Source: JAFGDI01 sp963662515
GTDB lineage: Bacteria > Planctomycetota > Phycisphaerae > Sedimentisphaerales > SM23-30
DNA length: 64,000 bases
Assembly (NCBI GenBank): GCA_963662515.1
Contig: OY759675.1
Span: 3,472,001-3,536,000, forward strand
Direction: 5' to 3'
Shown here: positions 51,360-59,512 of the stretch, piece by piece
Layout: the number at the start of each line of letters is the position of its first letter
How positions within the stretch are numbered: position 1 is the stretch's first letter
Program-made: the position numbers and the translations under genes
The notes under the pieces: model-generated
The model's database searches: none
What the model was told of the DNA's origin: nothing
The model's input: only the letters and a program-made list of their open reading frames with translations

Positions 51360-52020
51360 ATTGATCATGTGTCTGTTTGGCTTTCATATCAATTTCCCAC
51401 AAGTGTTTATGTGTTTTCCAGACCATGGCGGTCAGGGTTATTATGTTGGCATAGAAGAGGAAAGGTACCCAGAAGCTGAAAATGCCGGTGCCGAAGAAAA
51501 ATATGACTGTATTCATTATTATATATACCAAGCGAATTTCGGTGGGGCCAATGCCATAGAAAAAAATCTCGAACTCGTTTGTAGCAGCGAACTTAAGGAA
51601 TGAGTTGACCATCAGTCCGCCAGAACAGGCCATAAGTCCGTAAAAATACCAGGTAAGCTCCTGCGGGGCCATCATAGCATAGGCCGAAACGATCGAGCAT
51701 GAGAAGATGAAGTCAAGGAAATGGTCCATAAAAAAGCCCCATTTCACCAGCCCGGTATTGCGGTATCTGCCCAGTGCCCCATCAAACAGATCAGTGATAT
51801 ACTGCATGACCATCATAAGCGACATGCCAAACGACCAGGCAATTTCTGACCCGGCACGATACCCGCAGTAGGCCATGCCGATCGACCATAGCACGGTAGT
51901 CATAGTAAGATGGTAAGTTTCAATACACCCCGGAAGTTTGGGTACCCAGTAGTTTTTGAACCGCGTTTCCGCCGGGCCTAGTATTGACTGGCCGACTTTT
52001 TTATCACCTGCGAAAGCCAT
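51358..52020 (-). CDS. CDP-alcohol phosphatidyltransferase family membrane protein
   Basis: A 220-residue integral membrane protein with about six TM helices. The family active site is present as D77-xx-D80-G81-xx-G84-R85 ... G95-xxx-D99-xxx-D103 (DLFDGALGRYRNTG, then GFFMDHFLD); the usual Ala before the Arg is Gly here. These Asp residues bind Mg2+ and the CDP moiety. Members transfer a phosphoalcohol head group to make phospholipids. Which lipid is made cannot be read from the sequence. It stands alone, divergent from the sulfatase gene. Confidence 0.85.
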   Translation of the reverse strand: MAFAGDKKVGQSILGPAETRFKNYWVPKLPGCIETYHLTMTTVLWSIGMAYCGYRAGSEIAWSFGMSLMMVMQYITDLFDGALGRYRNTGLVKWGFFMDHFLDFIFSCSIVSAYAMMAPQELTWYFYGLMACSGGLMVNSFLKFAATNEFEIFFYGIGPTEIRLVYIIMNTVIFFFGTGIFSFWVPFLFYANIITLTAMVWKTHKHLWEIDMKAKQTHDQ

Positions 52021-52234
52021 AAATAAATCCTTATATAAGTACTACTCAATTAAATATTTAAGAATAATCTAATACAGGCTCAATCATGAGCTTGATTAAT
52101 ATAGTCTAAGTTTATAATTCCGGTCATAATCGTACAACAAAAAGAATTATAAAACAAATAGAAACAATTATTATTAAATGATATAATGCAGAATTGAAAT
52201 CTATTTTGAATTGTAGATGAATAAGGAGTACAAA

Positions 52235-53671
52235 ATGTTCAAAAACAAACTTTTCCTGTTCCTGGCGGCTGCCTTTCAATCTGTGATATATACCACTCAG
52301 GCGGAAGCAGCAGACCGGCCTAATATTGTAATGGTCTTTATTGACGACATGGGCTGGGGTGATCTCTCCTGCTTTGGCAATACCCAGGCCAGTACACCCA
52401 ATATTGATGCACTGGCAGAAAAGGGTATTCGGTTCGAGAATTTTTATGTAAATTCACCAATCTGTTCGCCTTCGCGTACTGCCCTGCTGACAGGTAATTA
52501 TCCGCAGCGATATCGAATTACCTCATACCTTGAACATCGCCAGTCAAATGAACGACGCGGCATGGTCAACTGGCTTGACACCCAGGCAAATGTCTCTGCC
52601 CGCCACCTGCATAATGCCGGCTACGCCACAGGGCACTTTGGCAAATGGCACATGGGCGGTCAGCGTGATGTTGATAACGCCCCGGCAATAACCGAATATG
52701 GCTTCGATGAATCACTTACAAATTTCGAGGGCATGGGACCAAAATTACTGCCCCTTACTGAAGTACCGGATGGTAAAGGTGGCGTTAAGAAAGGCCGGAT
52801 CTGGGAAGATGCTCAGCGACTGGGTGGTCCATACACCTGGATGCTGCGTTCTGAAATAACCGGCGGCTTTGTTGACAACGCACTAAAGTTTATTGATAAA
52901 GCTAAAACAGAAAATAAGCCTTTCTATATCAATCTCTGGCCTGACGATGTGCATAGTCCATTCTTTCCTACAGTTGGTCGCTGGTCAGAAAAGAAACGGG
53001 AGATATATCTTGCTGTCTTAGAAGAAATGGACCAACAACTAGGTCGTCTTTTCGACAAAATTAAAAATGATCCGGAGCTATGCCAGAACACAGTCATTCT
53101 GATCTGCTCAGACAATGGGCCAGAACCAGGTGCAGGCACAGCCGCTCACCTTAGAGGTGTAAAGGGCATGCTTTATGAAGGCGGGCTTCGCTCTTCACTG
53201 ATCGCCTGGGCACCTGGGCTTATGAATCAAGAAAAGGCTGGAACGGTAAATAAAAATTCTGTTTTTGCCGCTATAGATCTGTCTCGCTCTCTGTTACCTC
53301 TGGCAAGCGTAGAAATGCCTGCAACTGCACAATATGATGGCGAAGATATGTCTGATGTCTTACTGGGCAAATCTGAGAGATCACGGACCAGGCAGCTATT
53401 CTTCCGCCGGCCGCCAGACCGCAAGAACATGGAAGGTAAAGTAATGCCAGATCTGGCAGTGCGAGAAGGCAACTGGAAACTGCTCTGCGATTATAATTCT
53501 GATAATGTCCAGCTCTTTGACCTGGCAGCTGACCCCAGCGAAACAAAGAATCTGGCAACTGAAAAACCAGAACTCGCCGGGCGACTGGTAAGTGCGATCA
53601 TGTCCTGGAACTCTGAAATACCTCAGGACGCAGGCAATCCGGCATACAAAAATAATAAGGCTGAAAAATAA
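52235..53671 (+). CDS. Secreted Cys-type sulfatase
   Basis: A 478-residue sulfatase from the ATG at 52235 (AAGGAG 7 nt upstream); an ATG six codons earlier overlaps this site. A Sec signal peptide (about residues 1-25, ending QAEA) is followed by RPNIVMVFIDDMGWGDLSCFG with the metal-binding Asp pair. The active-site motif CSPSRTALLTG starts at Cys77, the residue matured to formylglycine. Downstream metal and substrate residues are in HFGKWHMGG and ICSDNGPEPG. It removes sulfate esters, probably from marine-type polysaccharides, in the periplasm or outside. No anaerobic sulfatase-maturating enzyme is adjacent. The GH43 proteins in the window point to a shared polysaccharide use. Confidence 0.93.
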   Translation: MFKNKLFLFLAAAFQSVIYTTQAEAADRPNIVMVFIDDMGWGDLSCFGNTQASTPNIDALAEKGIRFENFYVNSPICSPSRTALLTGNYPQRYRITSYLEHRQSNERRGMVNWLDTQANVSARHLHNAGYATGHFGKWHMGGQRDVDNAPAITEYGFDESLTNFEGMGPKLLPLTEVPDGKGGVKKGRIWEDAQRLGGPYTWMLRSEITGGFVDNALKFIDKAKTENKPFYINLWPDDVHSPFFPTVGRWSEKKREIYLAVLEEMDQQLGRLFDKIKNDPELCQNTVILICSDNGPEPGAGTAAHLRGVKGMLYEGGLRSSLIAWAPGLMNQEKAGTVNKNSVFAAIDLSRSLLPLASVEMPATAQYDGEDMSDVLLGKSERSRTRQLFFRRPPDRKNMEGKVMPDLAVREGNWKLLCDYNSDNVQLFDLAADPSETKNLATEKPELAGRLVSAIMSWNSEIPQDAGNPAYKNNKAEK

Positions 53672-53704
53672 TATACCTCTTTCTGTAATTTCGTAACCAA
53701 ATAA

Positions 53705-53740
53705 AAAGGGCAGGATACCAATACGGTACCTGCCTTTTAT
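53705..53740 (+). terminator. Sulfatase terminator
   Basis: GGCAGGATACC and GGTACCTGCC pair (one bulged A) around a 5-nt loop (53709-53734), followed by TTTT. AAAAA precedes the stem, so it may also act on the convergent gene. Confidence 0.85.
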
Positions 53741-53818
53741 TTTACAGCAGCTCACACAAGTAACAGCATACTCAATCGGACAAACAGAACCTGATACTAC
53801 TTGTCAGATTACAGATGC

Positions 53819-56479
53819 TCAGGGCATGTCAGCCAGGGCTGCAATTTCCGGTTGCGTGAGAGCTGAGTTATATAATCTGACATCATCGATAAGCCCTTTA
53901 AATGGCTGAGTAAGGTTGTATATTCCCGGTTGAGTACTGGTATTAACTGACCCAATACTAACTTCCGAAAAAGCAGTCTTGAGCGTAGCATTAAGCGAAC
54001 CAGAGTTAGTGGTAACTTCCACGCCATCAATATACATTTCAACCTGATTGATATTATCAGCACCATCAGGCAGTACAACTGCTATATGATGCCACTGCCC
54101 ATCTTCCAACGAGTTTGCACCAGTAGCGATTAATCTGGCACCATAAACACCCAGAGCCAGCTTACCTGTCCCATCATCCAGTGAGACGAACCATTTAGCC
54201 ATACTACCGGAAAGACTACTACCCCAGCTTAGAATACAATGCAGATCCTTATTCTGATTATTCACATCAGAGGCCGCTTTAATAAAAGCCGTTACTGTTC
54301 TTGGATATGCATCTCGCACACCGCGACAACCATCAATAACCACCCGGTCGTCCACACCATCAAAATTGAGACATCTGCCAATTCTGCCTGTAGTGCGGCT
54401 CGGCGATCCGATCAACACACCAGCATTGCCATAAGCAGAAGCATCACCAGCATAAATACCACTGCTCTCATCGAGCGTCCAATGACCTATAAGGTTACTC
54501 CAGCCTTTATCGCTGCCCTCTTGCCAATATTTGCCGAAAAACAAACTGGTGTCACGCAAGTTTACAATACCATCTGGTAATGATGGAGCGATATCAGCAT
54601 TATTATCACCAGTAAGCCAGGCCTGCATCAGATAGATCATGTCCATATTATCAATAAAGCCGCTCTGGTCAAAATCGCCGGGCATTTTATCACCCAGTTG
54701 CACTGGTCCTACACCTGAATCAGTCTGTATAACTGGCATTATAAGATTATTTTCATCATAATATAGTTTTTCTATCGCGGTTGACCGCCCGCCATCATAA
54801 GGGCCGTTATCAAACTTTTCATTCCAGCGATGATAGCAGATATACCACTGATCTTCCAGTGGGTTATGCATTATAGAATGATGCCCCGGCCCTTTGAACC
54901 AGGTATCAGACTTAAGGATCGTCCCCCTATAAGTCCAGGGGCCAACAGGTGTGGTGGAGGTACTGTAACGCACAGAATAAGTAGAGTCTTTCCAGTATCC
55001 TCTGCTATAGGTAAGATGATACAAGCCCTTATAGTAGTGCATAAATACGCCTTCGGTAAAACTGGTCGGATTATTTACCGGTACTTCATCGCCCAGAGTT
55101 ACCATATCATCATTTAGCTTGAAAACCCGCAGACGAGCACCAGAACTGCCGCCGAAATAGAAATAATAAATACCCGATTGGGGATCTTGAAATACCATCG
55201 GGTCTATAGCCTCAAACCAGGATGCGCCCTCATCAGAGATAAGAGCTGCTCCTGAGTCTGTAAATGGTCCGGTAGGAGAATATGAAACAGCTACACCAAT
55301 GGATGATGGTTTTGGTCCAACAGAATAATAGAGGTAATATTTATTATCCCGCTTAATAATGCAAGGAGCCCAGCAGTTTTTACCTGAAGGTATCCAGGAG
55401 ATATTATTAAAGTTTAGCAGAGAAGACGACCTGTACCAACTAACCAGGTCATTAGAATAATATGCGTAGGTAAGATTTGATGCTCCGGAAGTCGGGTAAA
55501 TATAGGCTCTGTATCCATCACGAAAAATATGCGGATCAGCAGCATTAAAAACCGGATTGCGATCAATGGTCTGCTTTGGCATCATCAGGAACTGCCCTGG
55601 GGTAAGAGCCACATCAGAAATACGAACCTCATCAATGAAGCCATAAGCATAATCTGTTGGCGAGCCGTTATATAATCCCCTGCCCACCGACCAGCCGCCA
55701 GCATGCCAGCTAGTGCCACTGGTCGTACCAATAGCCATAGTTGGATCAGAACTTACGGTCAGGTCAGCCGAACCTACCAACATAGGATCTGTACCGGCCG
55801 TTGCATTAGCCAGATACAGCGACAAGGTCACACCATCTGAAACCGCAGCGGCATAATACCAGCGGCCAGTTGCACCGGCCGGATCAGAGGTAAAATCAAA
55901 ACCCGTTATCAATCCAGCGGCTGAGGCCGCTATATGCTGCGTACCTGTAACATCATTATATATCACTGCCAAACTATGGTCATTACGAATCTGAAGATAA
56001 AAGGCCGACTGCTTAGGGTCAGTCGTACCCACATAACGGGCATCTCGGCCAACTATAGTCCTGTAACTGCTATTATTCTCAGGCTTAAAATAGGCTTCAA
56101 CCGTAAAGCTCCGCAGTGAAACTGTTTCCAGGTTCACACCTGAAGGATAACTACCAGAACCATAAGGTCGGTTAACAGAACGAGTTACCAGAGCCGGAGC
56201 ATTACCTGTATTCCTGACACTATAGTTATTATCAGCACCAGTTGAACAAATGATCTCACTGGCAATATCAGAGCTATAGCTAAACCCGGCAGAACCGCCG
56301 GCCGTCCATGGCGCTAAGTGATTGCCATTACCGGAGATATCAAGAGCAGAAAAACCAGCTGGCAAAATAGCACTATCAGGCCCGGTCTCAAATCGCCAAT
56401 AAGCCAAAGTTGCGGCATTAACAGTTAGGGCACTGGTCAATATCTGAAAGATTAGTACAAGAATTGTTAGCCTGCTCAT
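53819..56479 (-). CDS. Secreted LamG-GH43-dockerin-LamG protein
   Basis: An 886-residue protein from the ATG at 56479 (AGAGGA 5 nt upstream), not the ATG 20 codons before. A signal peptide (about 1-22, ending LTVNA) leads to a LamG/concanavalin-like domain (about 25-275), a GH43 propeller (about 300-590; DPHIFRDGYRAYIYPT with the general base, WFEAIDPMVFQD, EGVFMHYYKG with the general acid, and FKGPGHHSIMHNP), a dockerin-type pair of Ca2+ loops (about 610-665, FDQSGFIDNMDMIYLMQAWL and PDGIVNLRDTSLFFGKYW), and a second LamG domain (about 675-880). The multidomain layout is typical of Phycisphaerae-type glycan-degrading proteins. Substrate not known; arabinan or arabinoxylan likely. Confidence 0.9.
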   Translation of the reverse strand: MSRLTILVLIFQILTSALTVNAATLAYWRFETGPDSAILPAGFSALDISGNGNHLAPWTAGGSAGFSYSSDIASEIICSTGADNNYSVRNTGNAPALVTRSVNRPYGSGSYPSGVNLETVSLRSFTVEAYFKPENNSSYRTIVGRDARYVGTTDPKQSAFYLQIRNDHSLAVIYNDVTGTQHIAASAAGLITGFDFTSDPAGATGRWYYAAAVSDGVTLSLYLANATAGTDPMLVGSADLTVSSDPTMAIGTTSGTSWHAGGWSVGRGLYNGSPTDYAYGFIDEVRISDVALTPGQFLMMPKQTIDRNPVFNAADPHIFRDGYRAYIYPTSGASNLTYAYYSNDLVSWYRSSSLLNFNNISWIPSGKNCWAPCIIKRDNKYYLYYSVGPKPSSIGVAVSYSPTGPFTDSGAALISDEGASWFEAIDPMVFQDPQSGIYYFYFGGSSGARLRVFKLNDDMVTLGDEVPVNNPTSFTEGVFMHYYKGLYHLTYSRGYWKDSTYSVRYSTSTTPVGPWTYRGTILKSDTWFKGPGHHSIMHNPLEDQWYICYHRWNEKFDNGPYDGGRSTAIEKLYYDENNLIMPVIQTDSGVGPVQLGDKMPGDFDQSGFIDNMDMIYLMQAWLTGDNNADIAPSLPDGIVNLRDTSLFFGKYWQEGSDKGWSNLIGHWTLDESSGIYAGDASAYGNAGVLIGSPSRTTGRIGRCLNFDGVDDRVVIDGCRGVRDAYPRTVTAFIKAASDVNNQNKDLHCILSWGSSLSGSMAKWFVSLDDGTGKLALGVYGARLIATGANSLEDGQWHHIAVVLPDGADNINQVEMYIDGVEVTTNSGSLNATLKTAFSEVSIGSVNTSTQPGIYNLTQPFKGLIDDVRLYNSALTQPEIAALADMP

Positions 56480-56839
56480 ATATTCCTCTGCTTGCTTTCT
56501 TTGCTGTGGTGTGATATTGCGTACTACGCATGGTAACATTCTACTATAAATATAATGCCAAATTGTAACTTTTTTTTCAATAATCCTGCAAAATATGATC
56601 AGGGATTAACCATATTAACACCACAGACTCATTTTAAGTTGCATAACCAGTATAAAACATATAACAGCAACAACTACATAACAGATTGTATTTTCAATTT
56701 TCCACCTGTAATACAACAATATGCCCGACCCGCAGAGTCAGCATAGCAATTGGGTGCATACGATCATTTAATCTGATATGTTCATTAACTGCTGCCTACC
56801 AAAAAAACTAAAGCAGCTATGCGTTTCATATAAATAAAG
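56480..56839. promoter_or_regulatory. Intergenic region upstream of the LamG-GH43 gene, with palindrome TGCGTACTACGCA
   Basis: About 360 A/T-rich bases with no gene apparent. TGCGTA-C-TACGCA (56518-56530) is a perfect 6+1+6 palindrome 39 nt before the GH43 start, a possible repressor or activator site. No promoter pair at good spacing was found. Confidence 0.4.
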
Positions 56840-57862
56840 TCAATGATCAGCTTTGCTGGCCCGACGCATAGGCCTGGTCAGATTATCGATAAAAGGAACC
56901 AACAACCCAAAACCAGCAATAGCTATAGCTTCAGGATAGAAAAGCGGAGTATAAAAACGCAAAGCCACTACAGTCGGCCCGGCGCACAGGGCAAATAATG
57001 CCTGGCCACTCAGAGTAAGCGGCCGTGAAGTAGTGTCGATCAATAAAACCGCAGCCGCAAATATAAGCGGACCGGTAAGCATTTGATAGCTCAACCAGGT
57101 TATAAGAACATCAGGACCCTGCCCACAGGCTGGCAGAAAATAATATTTGCCGGCAACTGGCAAAGGTAAAATTAGAGCAGCCAGTATAAATGAACCAAGA
57201 AAAATAACCGGCACCCGCCAATTAAGATACCCACGATAGATAAAATAAACACCTACAAGGGCAAATACCGCCGGGCAAAAGGCTGCCGCCCCGCCCACCT
57301 GACCTGTGAGACAGGCAAGCAGCCCAGGAGCCTTATCAGCAAAAAAATCAGCCAGAGCAGGTATGTCACCATTGAGGGAAATATCTGAAAGGCTCAAACG
57401 GCCATAATTGCGTATATTAATCTCAAGCGGTGTTTGATCGCTACCCTGACAGACAAACTCGATAACAGCGATCGCCACCAGAGCCGGATGACAGAGATAA
57501 TTACCCAGCCCACCCCATAAATGCTTCCATAATACCGCTAAAACAAGAGCAAAACAACTTATCAACCATTGGTCATGCTCAAGCAAACCCCATAAGATAA
57601 TAGCCAGAAGCATACTATGGGCCGCAGATGAATCCTGCCTGATACCACGCGAAAATACTATCAGACGCTCAAGTAGTAATGCCAGCAAAGCCGGAAATAA
57701 AGCCTGACCCACAACCCCGGCATAATCACCCCGGATCAGACCTACCGCCAGTAAAGCTACTGTCAGGGTAATAAACTGGGTATATTGCATCATTACCGCA
57801 GTCTCAGCCACCGGCCGGAATGGAGCTGATAAACTCAAATATATCGGTTGATTTATTTTCAT
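56840..57862 (-). CDS. Orphan RnfD/NqrB-like membrane protein
   Basis: A 340-residue protein (start at 57862, MKINQPIYLSLSAPF; no strong Shine-Dalgarno) with about nine TM helices. LWGGLGNYLCHPALVAIAV corresponds to the GGLGxNPFNPA-type segment of RnfD/NqrB, and the C-terminal LLIDTTSRPLTLSGQALFALCAGPTV to the ATDPVTSP...GQ segment. The covalent-FMN motif (SGAT in RnfD) is not found where expected. No other rnf or nqr genes are in the window. It follows the bshB1-like gene by 103 nt. It may be a redox-inactive relative or have another role; RnfD family call is by overall similarity. Confidence 0.72.
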   Translation of the reverse strand: MKINQPIYLSLSAPFRPVAETAVMMQYTQFITLTVALLAVGLIRGDYAGVVGQALFPALLALLLERLIVFSRGIRQDSSAAHSMLLAIILWGLLEHDQWLISCFALVLAVLWKHLWGGLGNYLCHPALVAIAVIEFVCQGSDQTPLEINIRNYGRLSLSDISLNGDIPALADFFADKAPGLLACLTGQVGGAAAFCPAVFALVGVYFIYRGYLNWRVPVIFLGSFILAALILPLPVAGKYYFLPACGQGPDVLITWLSYQMLTGPLIFAAAVLLIDTTSRPLTLSGQALFALCAGPTVVALRFYTPLFYPEAIAIAGFGLLVPFIDNLTRPMRRASKADH

Positions 57863-57965
57863 ATCAGCATTATAAACCGACAGCTCCCGAGTGGAAATAA
57901 TAATTAGCAAAAGTTATTAACCTGCATAATTGAGTCTTAATACCTTTGCCCAAAACAATGTTTAG

Positions 57966-58682
57966 TTAAATACCTGCCAGCGAATCAAGCTGATTCAAAC
58001 CGATAAGGTCATGACAGAAAAACGGCTCGGCATATTGCACATTTATCCGGCTGCCCAGATATCGCCCCTGAGCTGTTATACTTTCCAGCACCGCACCGGC
58101 TCGTGCCGGGTCAGAAGCATATTTATCCCAGAACTGGCTGCGATAGGCACTGATAGCATCAAGTTTCTTCTGCCAGAAAGCCGAGACATCGACCAGGAAA
58201 CTCGGCTCAATATTTACTCGCAGATGATTGCTATAATAATATAGTATTTTAGGAGTCCACCAGGGCTCATAAAGCATCGTCGTCTTACTGAGCTTGGCAG
58301 TGAAACGAGCATCTTCTACTAACTCACCGCCATGCACATGGTCTGGATGGGCATCTGGTCTATAGGTAATGAAAATGATATGCGGGCGATATTTTCTGAT
58401 CGTCTCAGCGATAGTCCGGGTATATTCCAGATTCACCTGTAGATACCTATTCGGCAGGCCCAGACATATCCGCTCTTTCACGCCCAGTATTTTAGTAGCG
58501 ACATCTCGTTCTGCCAGGCGTATTTCCGGACTGCCCGCCGGGGTCGGCTCACCATTGGTCAGCTCAGCTATGACAACTTCCCAGCCTTCAGTAAGCATTT
58601 TAACGATCGTGGCACCCATGCCGATCTCAGCATCGTCAGGATGTGGAGCAAAAACCAGAGCTCTTTTTTGCGACTCGTTCAT
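57966..58682 (-). CDS. bshB1: PIG-L/LmbE-type deacetylase, BshB1-like
   Basis: A 238-residue zinc-dependent deacetylase from the ATG at 58682, with AAGGA 9 nt upstream (an in-frame TTG three codons earlier is less likely). The zinc motif is FAPHPDDAEIGMGATI near the N-terminus and the second His motif is DAHPDHVHGGELVEDARF. The middle and end (LPNRYLQVN, PSFLVDVSAFWQKKLDAISAYRSQF) match BshB1, the N-acetylglucosamine-malate deacetylase of bacillithiol biosynthesis. Other LmbE enzymes share the fold, so bacillithiol is an inference. bshA and bshC are not in the window. Confidence 0.82.
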   Translation of the reverse strand: MNESQKRALVFAPHPDDAEIGMGATIVKMLTEGWEVVIAELTNGEPTPAGSPEIRLAERDVATKILGVKERICLGLPNRYLQVNLEYTRTIAETIRKYRPHIIFITYRPDAHPDHVHGGELVEDARFTAKLSKTTMLYEPWWTPKILYYYSNHLRVNIEPSFLVDVSAFWQKKLDAISAYRSQFWDKYASDPARAGAVLESITAQGRYLGSRINVQYAEPFFCHDLIGLNQLDSLAGI

Positions 58683-58853
58683 AATGATCAATTCCTTTTT
58701 GGATTATAATAATATTACCAGATTAGTATAGTCTTTTAAAACCCACTTTATCAACCTGATACCCAAGCCACATCTGTTAGCCAATTTACCCACCCACCCG
58801 ACAATCACTATGAGACATTTACCATAAAAATCCGGAACAAAGCAAAAAACGGG

Positions 58854-58882
58854 TTGACAAAAGGATAAAAAAACTATATTAT
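58854..58882 (+). promoter_or_regulatory. tRNA-Thr promoter
   Basis: TTGACA (58854-58859) and TATTAT (58877-58882) with 17-nt spacing, 35 nt before the tRNA. This is a near-perfect sigma70 promoter as expected for a stable RNA. Confidence 0.88.
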
Positions 58883-58917
58883 TCCCTTTCTCTTGCCGAA
58901 CTTAAGTTTCGGCGGCT

Positions 58918-58990
58918 GCCACTGTAGCTCAGTTGGTAGAGCTTCGGTTTTGTAAACCGATGGTCGAGAGTTCGAGTCTCTCCGGTGGCT
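58918..58990 (+). tRNA. tRNA-Thr (anticodon UGU)
   Basis: A 73-base tRNA. Acceptor arms GCCACTG and CGGTGGC pair (one G-T) with discriminator T; the D-loop has AGCTCAGTTGGTAGAGC; the anticodon arm is TCGGT-TTTGTAA-ACCGA with anticodon TGT at 58951-58953; the T-arm is GAGAGTTCGAGTCTCTC. CCA is not encoded. It reads Thr ACA codons. Confidence 0.97.
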
Positions 58991-58994
58991 GTGT

Positions 58995-59052
58995 ATAAAA
59001 AACCTGATTTAGATCTGAAAACCAAGTTTTTAGCTCTAAATCAGGTTTTTTT
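58995..59052. terminator. Terminator after tRNA-Thr
   Basis: AACCTGATTTAGA (59001-59013) and TCTAAATCAGGTT (59035-59047) form a perfect 13-bp stem with a 21-nt loop, with an A-run before and a T-run after, so it can serve tRNA-Thr and the convergent acpS. Confidence 0.92.
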
Positions 59053-59100
59053 GTGTCTGATTCCAATTTCCTGGTCAATTCCTAATCAATTACCCGATCA

Positions 59101-59505
59101 TTACTCTTCAAGTGCAAAAGCGATAACTGAGGCTATTGCCAAGCCGGCACAATGAGTAATGCTTACATCAAGATTAGTAATCCCCATTTCGGCAGCCTGC
59201 TGAGCGGTTTTGCCTGTAAGAGAAGCTATGGGCTTACCCAGCAAATCATTGGTGGTTTCAATGTCGATCATTTCGAGGCCGTCACGCAGGCCCGTACCTA
59301 ATAATTTGAGTACGGCTTCTTTAACAGCATATCTGCCAGCGAGTCGTTCAGATGGGTTCTTTTTATACTGTCTGGCATAATCCCGTTCAGCCTGAGTAAA
59401 AATACGCGAAAGCCCCTCCCAGCTATGACGGGCCAGCATTTGCTCAATGCGTACCACCTCCACCAGGTCGATACCCTGACTGATATATCTCTTATACTGC
59501 TTCAT
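59101..59505 (-). CDS. acpS: Holo-[acyl-carrier-protein] synthase
   Basis: A 134-residue AcpS. The metal-binding Asp is in ISQGIDLVEVVRIE and the Glu in the conserved GRYAVKEAVLKLLGTG segment; the C-terminal DVSITHCAGLAIASVIA also matches. It transfers 4'-phosphopantetheine from CoA to acyl carrier protein in lipid synthesis. It is about ten residues longer than usual at its N-terminus. The start lies 7 nt after the lipoprotein stop, so the two genes probably share a transcript. Confidence 0.95.
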   Translation of the reverse strand: MKQYKRYISQGIDLVEVVRIEQMLARHSWEGLSRIFTQAERDYARQYKKNPSERLAGRYAVKEAVLKLLGTGLRDGLEMIDIETTNDLLGKPIASLTGKTAQQAAEMGITNLDVSITHCAGLAIASVIAFALEE

Positions 59506-59512
59506 CTCAGGT

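Noticed and set aside
56840..57862. Part of a complete Rnf electron-transport complex
   Set aside because: No rnfA, B, C, E or G gene is next to it and the flavin motif is missing, so only an RnfD-like fold is claimed.
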